A stretch of 64,000 bases of DNA from Levilactobacillus suantsaiihabitans (lineage in GTDB: Bacteria; Bacillota; Bacilli; Lactobacillales; Lactobacillaceae). The stretch is from contig NZ_RKLX01000006.1 in NCBI RefSeq assembly GCF_004745505.1, forward strand, positions 62,001-126,000, written 5' to 3'. Positions 55,101 through 63,606 of this stretch are shown here, piece after piece; the stretch's first letter is position 1; every line of letters starts with the position of its first letter. The notes below the pieces were generated by a model. The model was not told the origin of the DNA, made no database searches, and was given only the letters and a program-made list of their open reading frames with translations. The translations under genes were made by a program, and so were the position numbers.

Positions 55101-56256
55101 GGCCAACGCCTCACAAACGGCAGAGGGCTTGACAGCGGCTGCCTTGCCAAATGTCGGGACCTACCAAGTTATCTTGAATCCGGACACGATTGCGCGGCTC
55201 CAGGCTGAGGTGCCCGCCAGCAGTTACTTTGACTGGACGGATTTGGGCTCTGATGCGACCCTAGACATTGTGCCGGCAGCCCTGACGGTGACGGTCGCTG
55301 ATGCCAGCAAGGATGCCGGTGAAGCGGACCCTACGCCAGTAGTGACGATTGTGGGGGCCGACGATCAGGCCGTCAGTGATTCAGGATTGACCGTGACCCG
55401 GGTGGCCGGTGAAACCGCGGGGACTTATGCCTATCAATTAGATACGAGTGCGTTGAATGCCAACTACAAGGTCGGGACCGCCAATTTGGGCAAGTTGACC
55501 ATCAACTCGGTAGACCCCACGTTGACCGGGAGCGACTACACCATGACGGCGGGCGGCAAGACGCCAACTGCGGCGGACTTCCAGGCAAGTGCGACGGATA
55601 CCAATGCCCAAGCGGTACCCGTCACGGACATTACGGTGGACCTGAGTCAGGCGGATACCACGAAGGCCGGGGATTACCCCGTGACGCTGAGCTATGGTGG
55701 CGTCACCCAAACCGTAACCCTCCACGTGGTTGCGGCCAATACCGGGGATGGCGGCAATACCACCGATCCCACGGACCCAACTGACCCGACTGACCCGACT
55801 GACCCTTCAACGCCGGACGTGACGAATCCGACCGATCCGGAAAAGCCGACCAAGCCAGTCACCCCAACTAAACCCACGACCCCGGGCAATGAGGTTCATG
55901 ACATCATCAGTGACCGGGCCGTGCAAAAGGATGGGGCCGGCGCGACGATTGCTATTGTGGCCAAGCATAGTGCGCAGACCACACTGGACCGCCACAACAA
56001 CGGCATCGGCGCGACGATTCAAGCGGATCCAGCTGCGGCGGTTCACACGGCAGGGGCGGCAGCCAAAATCGTTACAGCAACCCCAGCATCAGCCGTAACC
56101 GCTGAACAATCTCAGCCGGACGCCACGGGAACATCCGCTGCTCAACAGACTGAGTTACCGCAGACCAACGAACACACGTCCGCGGGCTGGGCGATCTTAG
56201 GCCTGCTGTTAGGGAGTCTGGGAGTGACCGGTTTCCGCAAGCGGCGGCATGAATAA
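52171..56256 (+). CDS. LPXTG-anchored surface protein with BspA-type leucine-rich repeats
   Basis: A 1361-residue cell-wall protein. It starts with a KxYKxGKxW-type signal (YKMYKDGKHWVFAAI, cleavage likely after SAHA). A low-complexity Thr/Asp region (about 45-245) contains alternating Thr-Asp runs. About a dozen LRR_5/BspA-like repeats follow (about 250-790; units like LTSLTLPTTVTTIGNGAFEY), then Ig/MBG-like domains with VTYTGSDPVVDPSQYQVIL (about 850-1190), a Thr-Asp-Pro repeat stalk (about 1195-1240), and the sorting signal LPQTN with a hydrophobic helix and KRRHE tail. Such proteins usually mediate adhesion. It is far larger than its neighbours and probably an accessory gene. Confidence 0.9.
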   Translation: MMQTKQHYKMYKDGKHWVFAAITVVAVGLGTAVGQDMSAHADTAPSNDSASQTTTNSSATAGTTTVLKTSQTSGNGSNTTTDTDKSTDTTENTTDKTDTTDTTTDDSSTSSDNVNDGTNQDADASAGNDTDSPADTDTDTNTDTDTDTDTDTNPETNTETAQPTADPDADTTPAPAADDTPSDATPNADPTTPADAANVEPVNEEALLDDVPLTTGDGTDDTDTPVTATAPLAAPMMASAAVTPVTDQSNFDITYDATTLTATINGVLSQATSDTLVIPSTVTGADGNTYQVTAIAPGAFASSVDRNKNVTTVIIGDGITTIGANAFAYLGNLQVVDLSENHTLTTIGDNAFVSDGLTSLTLPTTVTTIGNGAFEYNSQLTQANLGETQLQSIGDMAFLGTDLTSLALPSTLQTIGTAAFKYNSNLATIDFSQATQLQSIGDMAFANDASLTTLSIPTLTTMGTAAFAGATSLTSVTLGDGVKQVGDYAFSTYADGDSMIAGDTALTSVTFGNGLTSIGNYAFTYDGKITTLDLPASLQSIGDYAFGAMTSKDADGNTISGLTTVTFAPDSQLQTIGNAAFIYDSYLTNMTLPASLETIGDQAFLANTALTTINLPASLTTVGANAFTYDTALQTIDTTQATALTTIKSGAFEYAGLTGTLTLPENLVTIGDLAFAGNNLTTLAVSADTQLATIGASAFAYNGLTGQLDLTPTAVTTIGKQAFFGNQLSGVFVPATTTVGKSAFDYNRLTTVSLPGGQANLAQNQTATIFTSTAQLKSIDDLFETAVGKLTNDDLVLTNLSNGVTYQNGQFTIPADTAGFSFNWTLTDTTGATYTGVYQVVLNDPHIKVANSTVWYGDGWQPTDNVVSAEMTDGTPIDPADLTVKITDANGNPVTADNVTQVAGTYSVTYSYGDGNSATAIVTVVKREATYTLTGYSEVTYTGSDPVVDPSQYQVILSDGFVYTLKAGDLIVAPTAAANASQTAEGLTAAALPNVGTYQVILNPDTIARLQAEVPASSYFDWTDLGSDATLDIVPAALTVTVADASKDAGEADPTPVVTIVGADDQAVSDSGLTVTRVAGETAGTYAYQLDTSALNANYKVGTANLGKLTINSVDPTLTGSDYTMTAGGKTPTAADFQASATDTNAQAVPVTDITVDLSQADTTKAGDYPVTLSYGGVTQTVTLHVVAANTGDGGNTTDPTDPTDPTDPTDPSTPDVTNPTDPEKPTKPVTPTKPTTPGNEVHDIISDRAVQKDGAGATIAIVAKHSAQTTLDRHNNGIGATIQADPAAAVHTAGAAAKIVTATPASAVTAEQSQPDATGTSAAQQTELPQTNEHTSAGWAILGLLLGSLGVTGFRKRRHE

Positions 56257-56314
56257 GCAGTTGCTCTGCCAGGTGAGACCTGGTTAAAAAGCGTTAGTTT
56301 AAAGGCGTAGTGCT

Positions 56315-56470
56315 AGTCACGATTGGTGGCTGAGACTACGCCTTTTGGCTTGCGGTTGTTTGTTGGCGTACGGTTCAGCCATGAGGCTACTTTGAGACAC
56401 GTTTCTTGGCATAAGGCTCGCACCGCCTTCAGCGTGCCAACCTCTATCTGGCGAACGGTAGGTCCTACCG
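56315..56470 (+). repeat. Degenerate F1 remnant
   Basis: TACGGTTCAGCCATGAGGC, CTTTGAGACACG, GGCTCGCACCGCC, CAGCGTGCCAACC and CTGGCGAACGGTAGG occur in F1 order, but the stems no longer pair fully. Confidence 0.5.
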
Positions 56471-56486
56471 TAGAGCGATTAATTAA

Positions 56487-56672
56487 GCACAAAAAAGGAG
56501 CCTGGGGCAAAACCTCCCAGGCTCCTTTCGATTTACCTTTACGTAGCTGAAACGTGCGCCAAAAGGCAGCCGGCGAGCATTAAACCTGATAACCAAACAA
56601 TCCAAGCCCGGGATTATTCGGTTATCAGCCTTAATGCTCGCCGGCTAATCGCCTTTTGTCCCACTCTCGTTC
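56487..56672 (-). repeat. F3 palindromic repeat, best-preserved copy
   Basis: GGAGCCTGGG pairs perfectly with CCCAGGCTCC (56498-56525), a terminator for either neighbour. Then GCGCCAAAAGGCAGCCGGC and GAGCATTAA (about 56556-56583) pair with TTAATGCTC and GCCGGCTAATCGCCTTTTG (about 56632-56658) around TGATAACC/GGTTATCA. It lies between the convergent surface-protein and glnQ-type genes. Confidence 0.85.
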
Positions 56673-56682
56673 AATGTGCAGG

Positions 56683-57423
56683 TTACATTAAAATCTTAGA
56701 CAAGAAGTCTTTGGCCCGATCGGTTTGCGGATTACTGAAGAATTCGTCGGGCGTGTTGTTTTCTTGGACGTAGCCATCGGCCATGAACCAAACGCGGTCG
56801 GCCACGGACTTGGCAAAGCCCATTTCGTGGGTGACGACGACCATGGTCATCCCTTGCTTGGCGAGTTCTTGCATGACGTTGAGCACTTCGCCGACCATTT
56901 CAGGGTCTAAGGCAGAGGTCGGTTCATCGAACAGCATGACCTGAGGATCCATGGCCAAGGCCCGCGCAATGGCGACCCGTTGTGCCTGACCACCGGAAAG
57001 GCTGGTGGGGAAGGCGTCGGCGTGGTCATCTAAGTTGACTTGCTTTAAGAGCTCGTGGGCCTGCTTGGTGGCCGCGGCATCGTCGACGTGCTTGACCTTC
57101 ATGGGTGCCAGCTTGATGTTTTCCAGTACCGTCATGTTGGGGAAGAGGTTGAAGCCTTGAAAGACCATCCCCATTTGTTCCCGCAGCTCGTTGACCCGTT
57201 TGTCATCCAGCGTGGTCAGATTCTCACCGGCGAAGTCAACTTCACCGCTGGTGGGGTGTTCTAACAGGTTCAAGCAACGCAGGAAGGTCGACTTCCCACC
57301 ACCAGAAGGGCCAATGACGACAATGACTTGCCCGGGATTGACTTGTTCCGTGATATCTTTTAACACTTGGTTGTCGCCAAAGCTCTTGGCGAGATTTTTA
57401 ACCTCAATAATGGGTTTAGTCAT
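56683..57423 (-). CDS. Amino-acid ABC transporter ATPase (GlnQ-like)
   Basis: A 246-residue ATPase that energises the fused receptor-permease encoded just upstream on the same strand. Walker [11 protein letters not shown]-loop [10 protein letters not shown], signature LSGGQAQR, Walker [14 protein letters not shown] and the H-loop THEMGFA are intact. It overlaps the permease gene by 8 bases. Glutamine/glutamate specificity is inferred from the GlnPQ layout. Confidence 0.95.
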   Translation of the reverse strand: MTKPIIEVKNLAKSFGDNQVLKDITEQVNPGQVIVVIGPSGGGKSTFLRCLNLLEHPTSGEVDFAGENLTTLDDKRVNELREQMGMVFQGFNLFPNMTVLENIKLAPMKVKHVDDAAATKQAHELLKQVNLDDHADAFPTSLSGGQAQRVAIARALAMDPQVMLFDEPTSALDPEMVGEVLNVMQELAKQGMTMVVVTHEMGFAKSVADRVWFMADGYVQENNTPDEFFSNPQTDRAKDFLSKILM

Positions 57424-58894
57424 GTTGCATTTTCCTTTCGAAGTAGTTCAGTAGACGAGACGCCGTGAAGGTCAAGACGAAGTAAATGACCATGATGACG
57501 GCGATCGGCGCCACGCCCCGATAAGTGTCAGACCGCACAATGTTGCTTTGGAAGATCAGTTCGGAGACCCCAATGATGGAGACGATGGAACTGTCTTTGA
57601 TCAGGGTGATAAATTCATTCCCCAGTGACGGCCAGATGTTCTTCAAGGCTTGGGGTAAGACCACGTAACGCATGGTAGTGCCACTGGACATCCCCAGGCT
57701 CCGTGCGGCTTCGGTTTGGCCGTCGTCCACGGAGTTGATTCCACCCCGAATGTATTCGGCGATGTAGGCCCCGGAGTTCAAGGAGATGGCGATGATCCCG
57801 GAGGCCAGGGCTGGTAGATTGACGATGAGGCCTAAGCCAAAGTAAACGAACATGACTTGGACCATCATTGGCGTGCCCCGGATAAATTCAACGTAGGCCG
57901 TGGCTAACCACCGGAGCGCCGTCTTGAAGACGCCACCGCGGGCCATCCGGGCCAAAGACAAGAGCACCCCTAAGATGAAACCGAAGAATACGGAGCAGAC
58001 CGTGATGATCAGGGTGTATTCAACCCCGGTCAAGAAGGCTTTCCAGTAGTGTAACATGCTGGTATTCACCGTGTTGGTCTTTAAGTATTTCCCAGCAGCG
58101 GGCAGATAGGTTTTGTTGACCAGGTTCTGTCGCTTGATCTGGTCGACGGACTTGTTGGCGGCCTGGACCAATGATGTGGAGCCCTTGGCAAAGGCGGCGG
58201 CTGCGCTGGTATCCGAAGCACTTAAGTCAAAATTGCTGGGGATGGCGGCCAGTTCCTTGTTGTTGGCCACGTAAGCTTGGGCGGATGGCTTTTCCATGGC
58301 GACCCCTTGGATCTTGTGGCTTTGTAGCGCCAAGATCAGGTCGGACACGGAGGTCATCCCTTTGACGGTCGTGCCACTGGTTTGCTTTTTGGATTCGTTG
58401 TACATGGTCGACCCGGTCTGGGCGCCGATGGTTTTGCCCACGAAGGAATCCTTATCCTTATAAATGCCCTTGTCACTCTTGTTGATGACGATGCTGTAAC
58501 CACCTTGGTAGTAGGTGTGGGTGAAGGAAACATTCTTCCGCCGCGCTGGCGTAGGGTTCATCCCGGAGATGACCATGTCGACCTTACCCGTTTGGAGGGC
58601 GACTAATAAGGAATCAAACGACATGGATTTGACCACGAGCTTGACGCCTAAGTCCTTGGCAATCTTTTGACCGACGGCGACATCCATCCCGACGATCTTG
58701 GTCTTGCCATGGACCGTGGCTTGAAATTCATACGGCGGGTAATCGGGCGAGGTCCCCATGACCAGCGTCCCTTTCTTTTGAACCTTGGCAAGTGAGTTGT
58801 CACTGGCGGCACTGGCCGTCGTGGTGGTCAGAGTACTTACGCCCATGACCAGCGTCAACATCAGAGCAAGGAATAAGACCAATCTCTTTTTCAT
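57416..58894 (-). CDS. Fused substrate-binding protein/permease of glutamine-type ABC transporter
   Basis: A 492-residue fusion typical of GlnP in lactic acid bacteria. A cleavable signal (about 1-30, ending TTTTASA) precedes one SBP_bac_3 domain (about 35-260; [45 protein letters not shown]). A membrane domain (about 285-490) follows, with [15 protein letters not shown] and the EAA loop [20 protein letters not shown]. Only one binding domain is present, whereas some GlnP proteins carry two. ATG at 58894 is chosen with GAGGAGC 6 bases upstream. Confidence 0.95.
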   Translation of the reverse strand: MKKRLVLFLALMLTLVMGVSTLTTTTASAASDNSLAKVQKKGTLVMGTSPDYPPYEFQATVHGKTKIVGMDVAVGQKIAKDLGVKLVVKSMSFDSLLVALQTGKVDMVISGMNPTPARRKNVSFTHTYYQGGYSIVINKSDKGIYKDKDSFVGKTIGAQTGSTMYNESKKQTSGTTVKGMTSVSDLILALQSHKIQGVAMEKPSAQAYVANNKELAAIPSNFDLSASDTSAAAAFAKGSTSLVQAANKSVDQIKRQNLVNKTYLPAAGKYLKTNTVNTSMLHYWKAFLTGVEYTLIITVCSVFFGFILGVLLSLARMARGGVFKTALRWLATAYVEFIRGTPMMVQVMFVYFGLGLIVNLPALASGIIAISLNSGAYIAEYIRGGINSVDDGQTEAARSLGMSSGTTMRYVVLPQALKNIWPSLGNEFITLIKDSSIVSIIGVSELIFQSNIVRSDTYRGVAPIAVIMVIYFVLTFTASRLLNYFERKMQHD

Positions 58895-59177
58895 ATAAAA
58901 GCTCCTCAATATTTTTATTGTTGCCCTTGATTATAGCCGGTTTCGTTTATTTATACAAGATTTATTTTGAAAAACCAGTTTTTATGCATTAATTATTCGA
59001 TTATTCAGGTAAAAATGCCCGTTTTAAAGCAAAGTGGGGTGTATTTTATACATTTTTTGTTGAATACAGAATAAATGGGCAAGACAATTGAATGCCGCGG
59101 GAGTAAGTGCTAATATGAACAGTGTCTGTTTTATACGGAACGGATATCTAATAAAATTTTAGAAAAGAGGAGTTACG

Positions 59178-59918
59178 ATGTCAGGACATTCTAAATGGCA
59201 TAACATCCAGGGCCGGAAAAATGCTCAGGATGCAAAACGTGGAAAAATCTTCCAAAAAATCTCACGTGATTTGTACCAAGCTGCAAAAGCAGGTGGTCCT
59301 GATCCCGACGGTAACCCTCAACTTCGTTTGGAAATGGACAAGGCGCGGGCAGCGAACATGCCTAAGGAAAACATCAAGCGGGCTTTAGACAAGGCCTCTG
59401 GTGTTGGTGGCGCCAAGTTCGAAGAAATCACCTACGAAGGCTACGGTCCAGCCGGGACAGCGATCATGGTTGCTGCCTTAACGGATAACAAGAACCGGAC
59501 GGCTGCGGCTGTGCGTTCTGCCTTCACGCACCACGGTGGCTCACTCGGTGCGGCGGGTTCCGTTTCATACATGTTTGATCGTAAGGGCTACATTGTCATC
59601 TTACGTGACGGCTTGGATACGGATGAAGATACGATGTTGATGGATGCGTTAGACGCCGGGGCGGACGACATGGAAACCACGGACGAAGAATTCAAGATCT
59701 ACACGGATCCTTCGAGCGAAATTGCCGTACGGGACGCCTTACAAGACAAGGGCTACAAGCTCGACACGGCCGAAGTGCGGATGTTCCCACAAAACACGAC
59801 TGAAGTACCAGAAGCCAAGGCTTCCCAGTACCAAGGTCTGATCGACGAATTGGAAAATAACGACGATGTTTCCGATATCTATGAAGCAGCCGTTTTGCCA
59901 GAAAACGTTGAAGACTAG
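59178..59918 (+). CDS. YebC/PmpR family DNA-binding or translation-associated protein
   Basis: A 246-residue cytoplasmic protein beginning [20 protein letters not shown], the conserved start of the YebC/TACO1 family. [18 protein letters not shown] and [17 protein letters not shown] are also typical. Members act as transcriptional regulators or as translation factors relieving polyproline stalls. AGAGGAG precedes the ATG. It stands alone upstream of comGA, a common context in lactobacilli. Confidence 0.95.
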   Translation: MSGHSKWHNIQGRKNAQDAKRGKIFQKISRDLYQAAKAGGPDPDGNPQLRLEMDKARAANMPKENIKRALDKASGVGGAKFEEITYEGYGPAGTAIMVAALTDNKNRTAAAVRSAFTHHGGSLGAAGSVSYMFDRKGYIVILRDGLDTDEDTMLMDALDAGADDMETTDEEFKIYTDPSSEIAVRDALQDKGYKLDTAEVRMFPQNTTEVPEAKASQYQGLIDELENNDDVSDIYEAAVLPENVED

Positions 59919-59925
59919 CTTGACG

Positions 59926-59958
59926 AAAGAAGATTCCTGCGGGGGTCTTCTTTTTTTT
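59926..59958 (+). terminator. Terminator of yebC-type gene
   Basis: AAGAAGA pairs with TCTTCTT around a GC loop, followed by T residues; it separates the gene from the comG promoter. Confidence 0.8.
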
Positions 59959-59961
59959 GCC

Positions 59962-60005
59962 AAAAATAAAAAATTCTGCGGGGTTTTTACGGAGTTAACT
60001 TAAAG
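59962..60005 (+). promoter_or_regulatory. Putative competence (ComX/SigH-type) promoter of comG
   Basis: AAAAATAAAAAATT (59962-59975), 8 bases, then TTTTTACGGAGTTAACTT (59984-60001). Spacing and sequence match the block before cinA exactly. It ends 27 bases before the comGA ATG (25 bases for cinA). Confidence 0.7.
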
Positions 60006-60027
60006 CGCCCAAATGAGGAGGAGACCC

Positions 60028-60987
60028 ATGCAGACTTTGATCGACGAACTGCTGGCCGCGGCGGTGGGCCGAACGGCTAGTGACATCTACATTTTACCGC
60101 AGGCCGATAGCTACCAGATTCGCTTGCGGCACGCGACGGGACTGGTGGCTTGGCAAACGTTGCCCGCAGACCGCGGCCGTCAGGTAATCAGCTATTTTAA
60201 ATTTCACGCGAACATGACGGTCAGTGAGAATCGGCGACCACAAGTCGGGGCCATGACCTGGCCGGGTCCACCGCCCATTGAGTTGCGGTTCTCCACGGTC
60301 GGAGATTTCGCCAACCGTGAATCGCTGGTGATTCGGCTGATCTACCCGTATGCCTTAACGACTAACGCGTATTTGGTGCCCAAACAACAGGCCCAACTGC
60401 AGGCATTGGCCAGTCACCGGGGGCTGGTGTTGCTCGCGGGGCCCACAGGAGCGGGGAAGACCACGACGCTGTATCACGTAGCCAGTCAGTTGAATGCCAA
60501 TGCGGTCGTGTTGACCGTGGAGGACCCGGTTGAAATCAAGGAGCCACGGTTCATGCAGCTTCAGGTCAATCCGGCGGCGGGGATGACCTATGCGGCCTTG
60601 ATCAAGGTAGGGTTGCGTCATCGCCCAGACGTCTTTATCATCGGCGAGATTCGCGATGCCGCCACGGCTCAAGCGGCGATTCGCGCGGCGTTAAGCGGCC
60701 ACTTGGTCTTGAGTACGGTCCACGCCCAGCATGCGGCGGGCGCCATCAGTCGCCTCCAGGACCTGGGGATTGCGACCAGCCAGCTGCGCCAGGTCTTGAC
60801 TGCCAGCTGTTATCAGCGACTCTTACCGCGAGTGGCGGCCGGTCCCGCGGTCTTATTGGATATGTTACACGGCACAGACTTGTGGACGACCACAAGCATG
60901 ACGGAAGGGTGGCAAAAACATCTTGATGAAGCAGTTCGTACCAATCAAATCTCACTGGCAACGGCGCAACGGTTCCAGTTCGGGTAG
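60028..60987 (+). CDS. comGA: Competence type IV pilus ATPase ComGA
   Basis: A 319-residue secretion ATPase of the GspE/PilB family that powers assembly of the DNA-uptake pseudopilus. Walker A GPTGAGKTTTLYHV, the Asp box TVEDPVE, Walker B-region HRPDVFIIGEIRDAATAQ and His box LVLSTVHAQHAAG are intact; as usual for ComGA, the N-terminal domain is short. The zinc tetracysteine is absent. ATG at 60028 has GAGGAGGAG upstream. First gene of the comG operon. Confidence 0.96.
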   Translation: MQTLIDELLAAAVGRTASDIYILPQADSYQIRLRHATGLVAWQTLPADRGRQVISYFKFHANMTVSENRRPQVGAMTWPGPPPIELRFSTVGDFANRESLVIRLIYPYALTTNAYLVPKQQAQLQALASHRGLVLLAGPTGAGKTTTLYHVASQLNANAVVLTVEDPVEIKEPRFMQLQVNPAAGMTYAALIKVGLRHRPDVFIIGEIRDAATAQAAIRAALSGHLVLSTVHAQHAAGAISRLQDLGIATSQLRQVLTASCYQRLLPRVAAGPAVLLDMLHGTDLWTTTSMTEGWQKHLDEAVRTNQISLATAQRFQFG

Positions 60988-61978
60988 GTGGCCGTTGTCC
61001 ACGCAGGCCCGGTTTTGCCAGTTACTGGCGGATCAACTGGCCAGTGGCTTTTCGCTGCAACAAGCGGTGACCTTCTTGCGGACCGTGGCCGGTCGGTTTC
61101 CAGCGGACTTGGCCGCCATTGAGACGGGGTTGCAAAACGGCGAGCCACTAGTCGAGTTGGTGGCGCCCTATTTGCAGGCCAACGTGTGCTTTCAGTTGCG
61201 GTTGACGACGACCTATGGGGACCTGGGTCCATCCTTGGCGGAGGCGGCCGGGTTCTTGCGTTTACTGGCGACGCAACGCCAAAAGTTTCGGCAATTGTTG
61301 GCGTATCCGGTGGGCCTATTTTTAGGGATGATCGGGTTGTTTGCGACCCTCAAGCTGGGTATCTTGCCACAGCTACAACAGGGATTGGCCCCCAGTGCGC
61401 CGCTGAGTACCGGTTGGCAACGGTATCTGTGGGGCGGGGGTGTCGGCCTGGGCGTGCTTGGCTTGGTGCTCGCCGGCAAATGGTGGTGCCGTCAGCCCAG
61501 TCTGCGATTGGCCAGCCTGTACCTACAAGTGCCGGTGGTGGGCCCCATTTTGCGGGCCTATTATGGTTATTACCTGACGGCCAATCTGAGCCAATTGGTG
61601 CGCAGCGGCCTGAGCGTCAAGCAGATGCTGGCAGTCTTGCGACAATTACCGCAACGCGCCTTGCTGTACCAGCTGGCCGGGGTGTTGACGCAGCAACTGA
61701 CGGTGGGGCAGTCTCCGGTCGGCTGGTTGCGCCAACAGCCCTTTATTCCCGGTCAGGTCGTGGTGTTTCTCAGTAAGGGTAGCACGCCGCCGCAACTGGC
61801 CCGCGAGCTGCACGCCTTTAGTCAGCTGCAGTACCGGGAGCTGGTTCGTCGCTTGGAACGGGCTTTGGCCCTGGTACAGCCGATCTTGTTGGGCATCGTG
61901 GCGCTGTTGATCGTGGGCGCCTATCTCAGCCTATTGTTGCCGATGTATCAAGACTTACAGGGGGTCTATCATGACTAA
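60926..61978 (+). CDS. comGB: Competence type IV pilus assembly protein ComGB
   Basis: A 350-residue polytopic membrane protein of the GspF/PilC family, the platform for ComGA. FCQLLADQLASGFSLQQAVTFL opens the first GspF domain; hydrophobic helices occur near residues 128-148, 170-190 and 322-345, with a second domain ending LLIVGAYLSLLLPMYQDLQG. The start is uncertain: ATG at 60926 overlaps comGA by 62 bases, and a later TTG at about 60994 would avoid the overlap. Translational coupling is likely either way. Confidence 0.92.
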   Translation: MKQFVPIKSHWQRRNGSSSGRWPLSTQARFCQLLADQLASGFSLQQAVTFLRTVAGRFPADLAAIETGLQNGEPLVELVAPYLQANVCFQLRLTTTYGDLGPSLAEAAGFLRLLATQRQKFRQLLAYPVGLFLGMIGLFATLKLGILPQLQQGLAPSAPLSTGWQRYLWGGGVGLGVLGLVLAGKWWCRQPSLRLASLYLQVPVVGPILRAYYGYYLTANLSQLVRSGLSVKQMLAVLRQLPQRALLYQLAGVLTQQLTVGQSPVGWLRQQPFIPGQVVVFLSKGSTPPQLARELHAFSQLQYRELVRRLERALALVQPILLGIVALLIVGAYLSLLLPMYQDLQGVYHD

Positions 61979-62282
61979 ACGACGCCAGGGGTTCACCCTA
62001 GTTGAAATGACGATTGTCCTATTTATTATTTCCTTATTGATTCTCGTGATCTTACCCAACCTCAACAACCAACGTCAGCGGGCCAGTAAGATTCACGGCC
62101 ATGCAATGGTCACGGTGGTCCAAGGCCAGGTGACGGCCTACTTGGAGGACCATCCCGGCCACCACCTGGTGGACTATGCGGCGCTAACCAAGGAAAAATA
62201 CCTGACGGCGGACCAGGCCAAACGCGCCCAGGAGGAACACATCAAGATCGTCGACGACCGGGCCGTGACCGATGAGAAATAG
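61971..62282 (+). CDS. comGC: Major competence pseudopilin ComGC
   Basis: A 103-residue prepilin. After a short basic leader, RRQGFTLVEMTIVLFIISLL is the class III prepilin signal cleaved and methylated by ComC between Gly and Phe; the invariant Glu is at +5. This is the main subunit of the competence pilus. The ATG overlaps the comGB end by 8 bases and the stop overlaps comGD. Confidence 0.95.
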   Translation: MTKRRQGFTLVEMTIVLFIISLLILVILPNLNNQRQRASKIHGHAMVTVVQGQVTAYLEDHPGHHLVDYAALTKEKYLTADQAKRAQEEHIKIVDDRAVTDEK

Positions 62283-62709
62283 GCACGGCTTCACGCTGGT
62301 CGAAACGCTGCTGGTCTTGGTCATCGTGACCGGACTGACCACCCTGGTGAGCTTTGAAGGCACGCCCCATCGAGCCTTGATGGTAGAACGCGCCTTTTGG
62401 CCGGCCTGGCAGCGGATGTGGACGGCAGGACGACAATACGCGTTGCATCACCACGAGCCACTGACGGCTGAGGTTCAGTCCCAACGCGGGCAAGTGCTCT
62501 TGACCACCCAGACGGACCGGGTGGTGGGGCGGTTGCGAATCCCACCGACCTTGCACCTACAAGGCGACAGTGGCCGTTGGCCCATCTACTTGTCGGGGGC
62601 GACCAAGGCCCAAACGCTGCGGTGGTACAGCTCGGCGAATCATCAAGTGCTCAAACAAACCTTTCAGTTAGGAGGCGCACTCTTTTATGTGGCACCAGAA
62701 AACGCGTAA
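62272..62709 (+). CDS. comGD: Minor competence pseudopilin ComGD
   Basis: A 145-residue minor pseudopilin with a prepilin signal RHGFTLVETLLVLVIVTGLT directly at the N-terminus. The remaining sequence is a variable globular domain. The gene overlaps comGC by 11 bases and comGE by 23, the compact organisation normal for this operon. Confidence 0.9.
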   Translation: MRNRHGFTLVETLLVLVIVTGLTTLVSFEGTPHRALMVERAFWPAWQRMWTAGRQYALHHHEPLTAEVQSQRGQVLLTTQTDRVVGRLRIPPTLHLQGDSGRWPIYLSGATKAQTLRWYSSANHQVLKQTFQLGGALFYVAPENA

Positions 62710-62893
62710 CCACCGGCAGGGCTGGGTCTTGCCCGACGCCCTGTTAGCCGTGAGCGTTGTGGCGACCAGTGTCATGCTGGCTCAGGGCTTCTTACAAACG
62801 ACGCACCGCTTGGAACACCAACGACAGGTCCAGCTACAACGAGTCCGGCGCCAGCACGATGATGCCTTGAAGCGCTGGTTGGCGGCGCAATGA
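62687..62893 (+). CDS. comGE: Minor competence pseudopilin ComGE
   Basis: A 68-residue protein with an N-terminal hydrophobic helix (GWVLPDALLAVSVVATSVML) behind a basic leader. The prepilin cleavage motif is non-standard: QGW instead of QGF, with Leu-Pro-Asp in place of the usual Leu-Val-Glu. It is shorter than many ComGE proteins. Assignment rests on position between comGD and comGF. Confidence 0.75.
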   Translation: MWHQKTRNHRQGWVLPDALLAVSVVATSVMLAQGFLQTTHRLEHQRQVQLQRVRRQHDDALKRWLAAQ

Positions 62894-63318
62894 GGCCGCG
62901 CCAGGGCTTTACCCTGATTGAAGCGGTGTTGGCCTTGATGATTGCCGCGGGGATGTTCGTGTTGGTGAGTGGCCTCAACCGGGCCTTTTTACGCCCCATC
63001 GAACGCGACCCCATCGCCTGGTATCAGGTCGTGCGGGCCCTCGAGCAAGATGGGCGTTACCGGTTGGTCCGAACCAGCGATGACGTCTTAGTGGTCCGCG
63101 ACCAGCGCGATGACCATGAGGCCGTGCTCAGAGTCGACGCTCGCGGGACCCTTAAGATCACCAACGCCCATCAGCGGGGCTATTATCCACTACTGCGGCA
63201 CGTGACGGCGATCCATTGGCAGACCCTTAAGTTAGGAGTGGTTAGATTAGAACTCAAGCAAGCCGGGCTCCCGGCCCAAACCACGCTGGTCGATCTGCGC
63301 GGCATCAGGGGTTCTTGA
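62890..63318 (+). CDS. comGF: Minor competence pseudopilin ComGF
   Basis: A 142-residue pseudopilin with the signal RQGFTLIEAVLALMIAAGMF and a C-terminal region (KLGVVRLELKQAG) typical of ComGF. The ATG overlaps the comGE stop (ATGA), and the next start overlaps its stop by four bases. Confidence 0.9.
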   Translation: MRPRQGFTLIEAVLALMIAAGMFVLVSGLNRAFLRPIERDPIAWYQVVRALEQDGRYRLVRTSDDVLVVRDQRDDHEAVLRVDARGTLKITNAHQRGYYPLLRHVTAIHWQTLKLGVVRLELKQAGLPAQTTLVDLRGIRGS

Positions 63319-63506
63319 CCCTGTGGGCGCTATTTTTCCTGATGAGTGTGAGTTTGTTCATTAGTGTGGTCGGCGTGGGGCTGACCGCTAGACGGGAGAC
63401 GACCCACCAGCTCGAACAGGATTTTCAAACCAGCACGCAACTGATTTTACGCCAGACACCTACGCATGTGAAAAAACGGCGATCCGAGCACCGCTCTTTG
63501 CCGTGA
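63315..63506 (+). CDS. comGG: Minor pseudopilus protein ComGG
   Basis: A 63-residue protein starting at TTG 63315 in a 4-base overlap with comGF. It has one N-terminal hydrophobic helix (LWALFFLMSVSLFISVVGVGL), then a helical, basic tail. It is short for ComGG (usually 80-120 residues) and weakly conserved, so the assignment is positional. It is the last gene of the operon. Confidence 0.7.
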   Translation: MTLWALFFLMSVSLFISVVGVGLTARRETTHQLEQDFQTSTQLILRQTPTHVKKRRSEHRSLP

Positions 63507-63531
63507 AAACTGGATTCGCCACAAAGATTGC

Positions 63532-63560
63532 TTGAATAACGATTGAAAAATCGGTAGTAT
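63532..63560 (+). promoter_or_regulatory. Promoter of the methyltransferase gene
   Basis: TTGAAT (63532-63537), 17 bp, TAGTAT (63555-63560). This would allow expression outside competence. Confidence 0.55.
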
Positions 63561-63606
63561 AGATAGCGGATACATGTGTTATGGAAAATTCACAAGGAGG
63601 CGAAGC

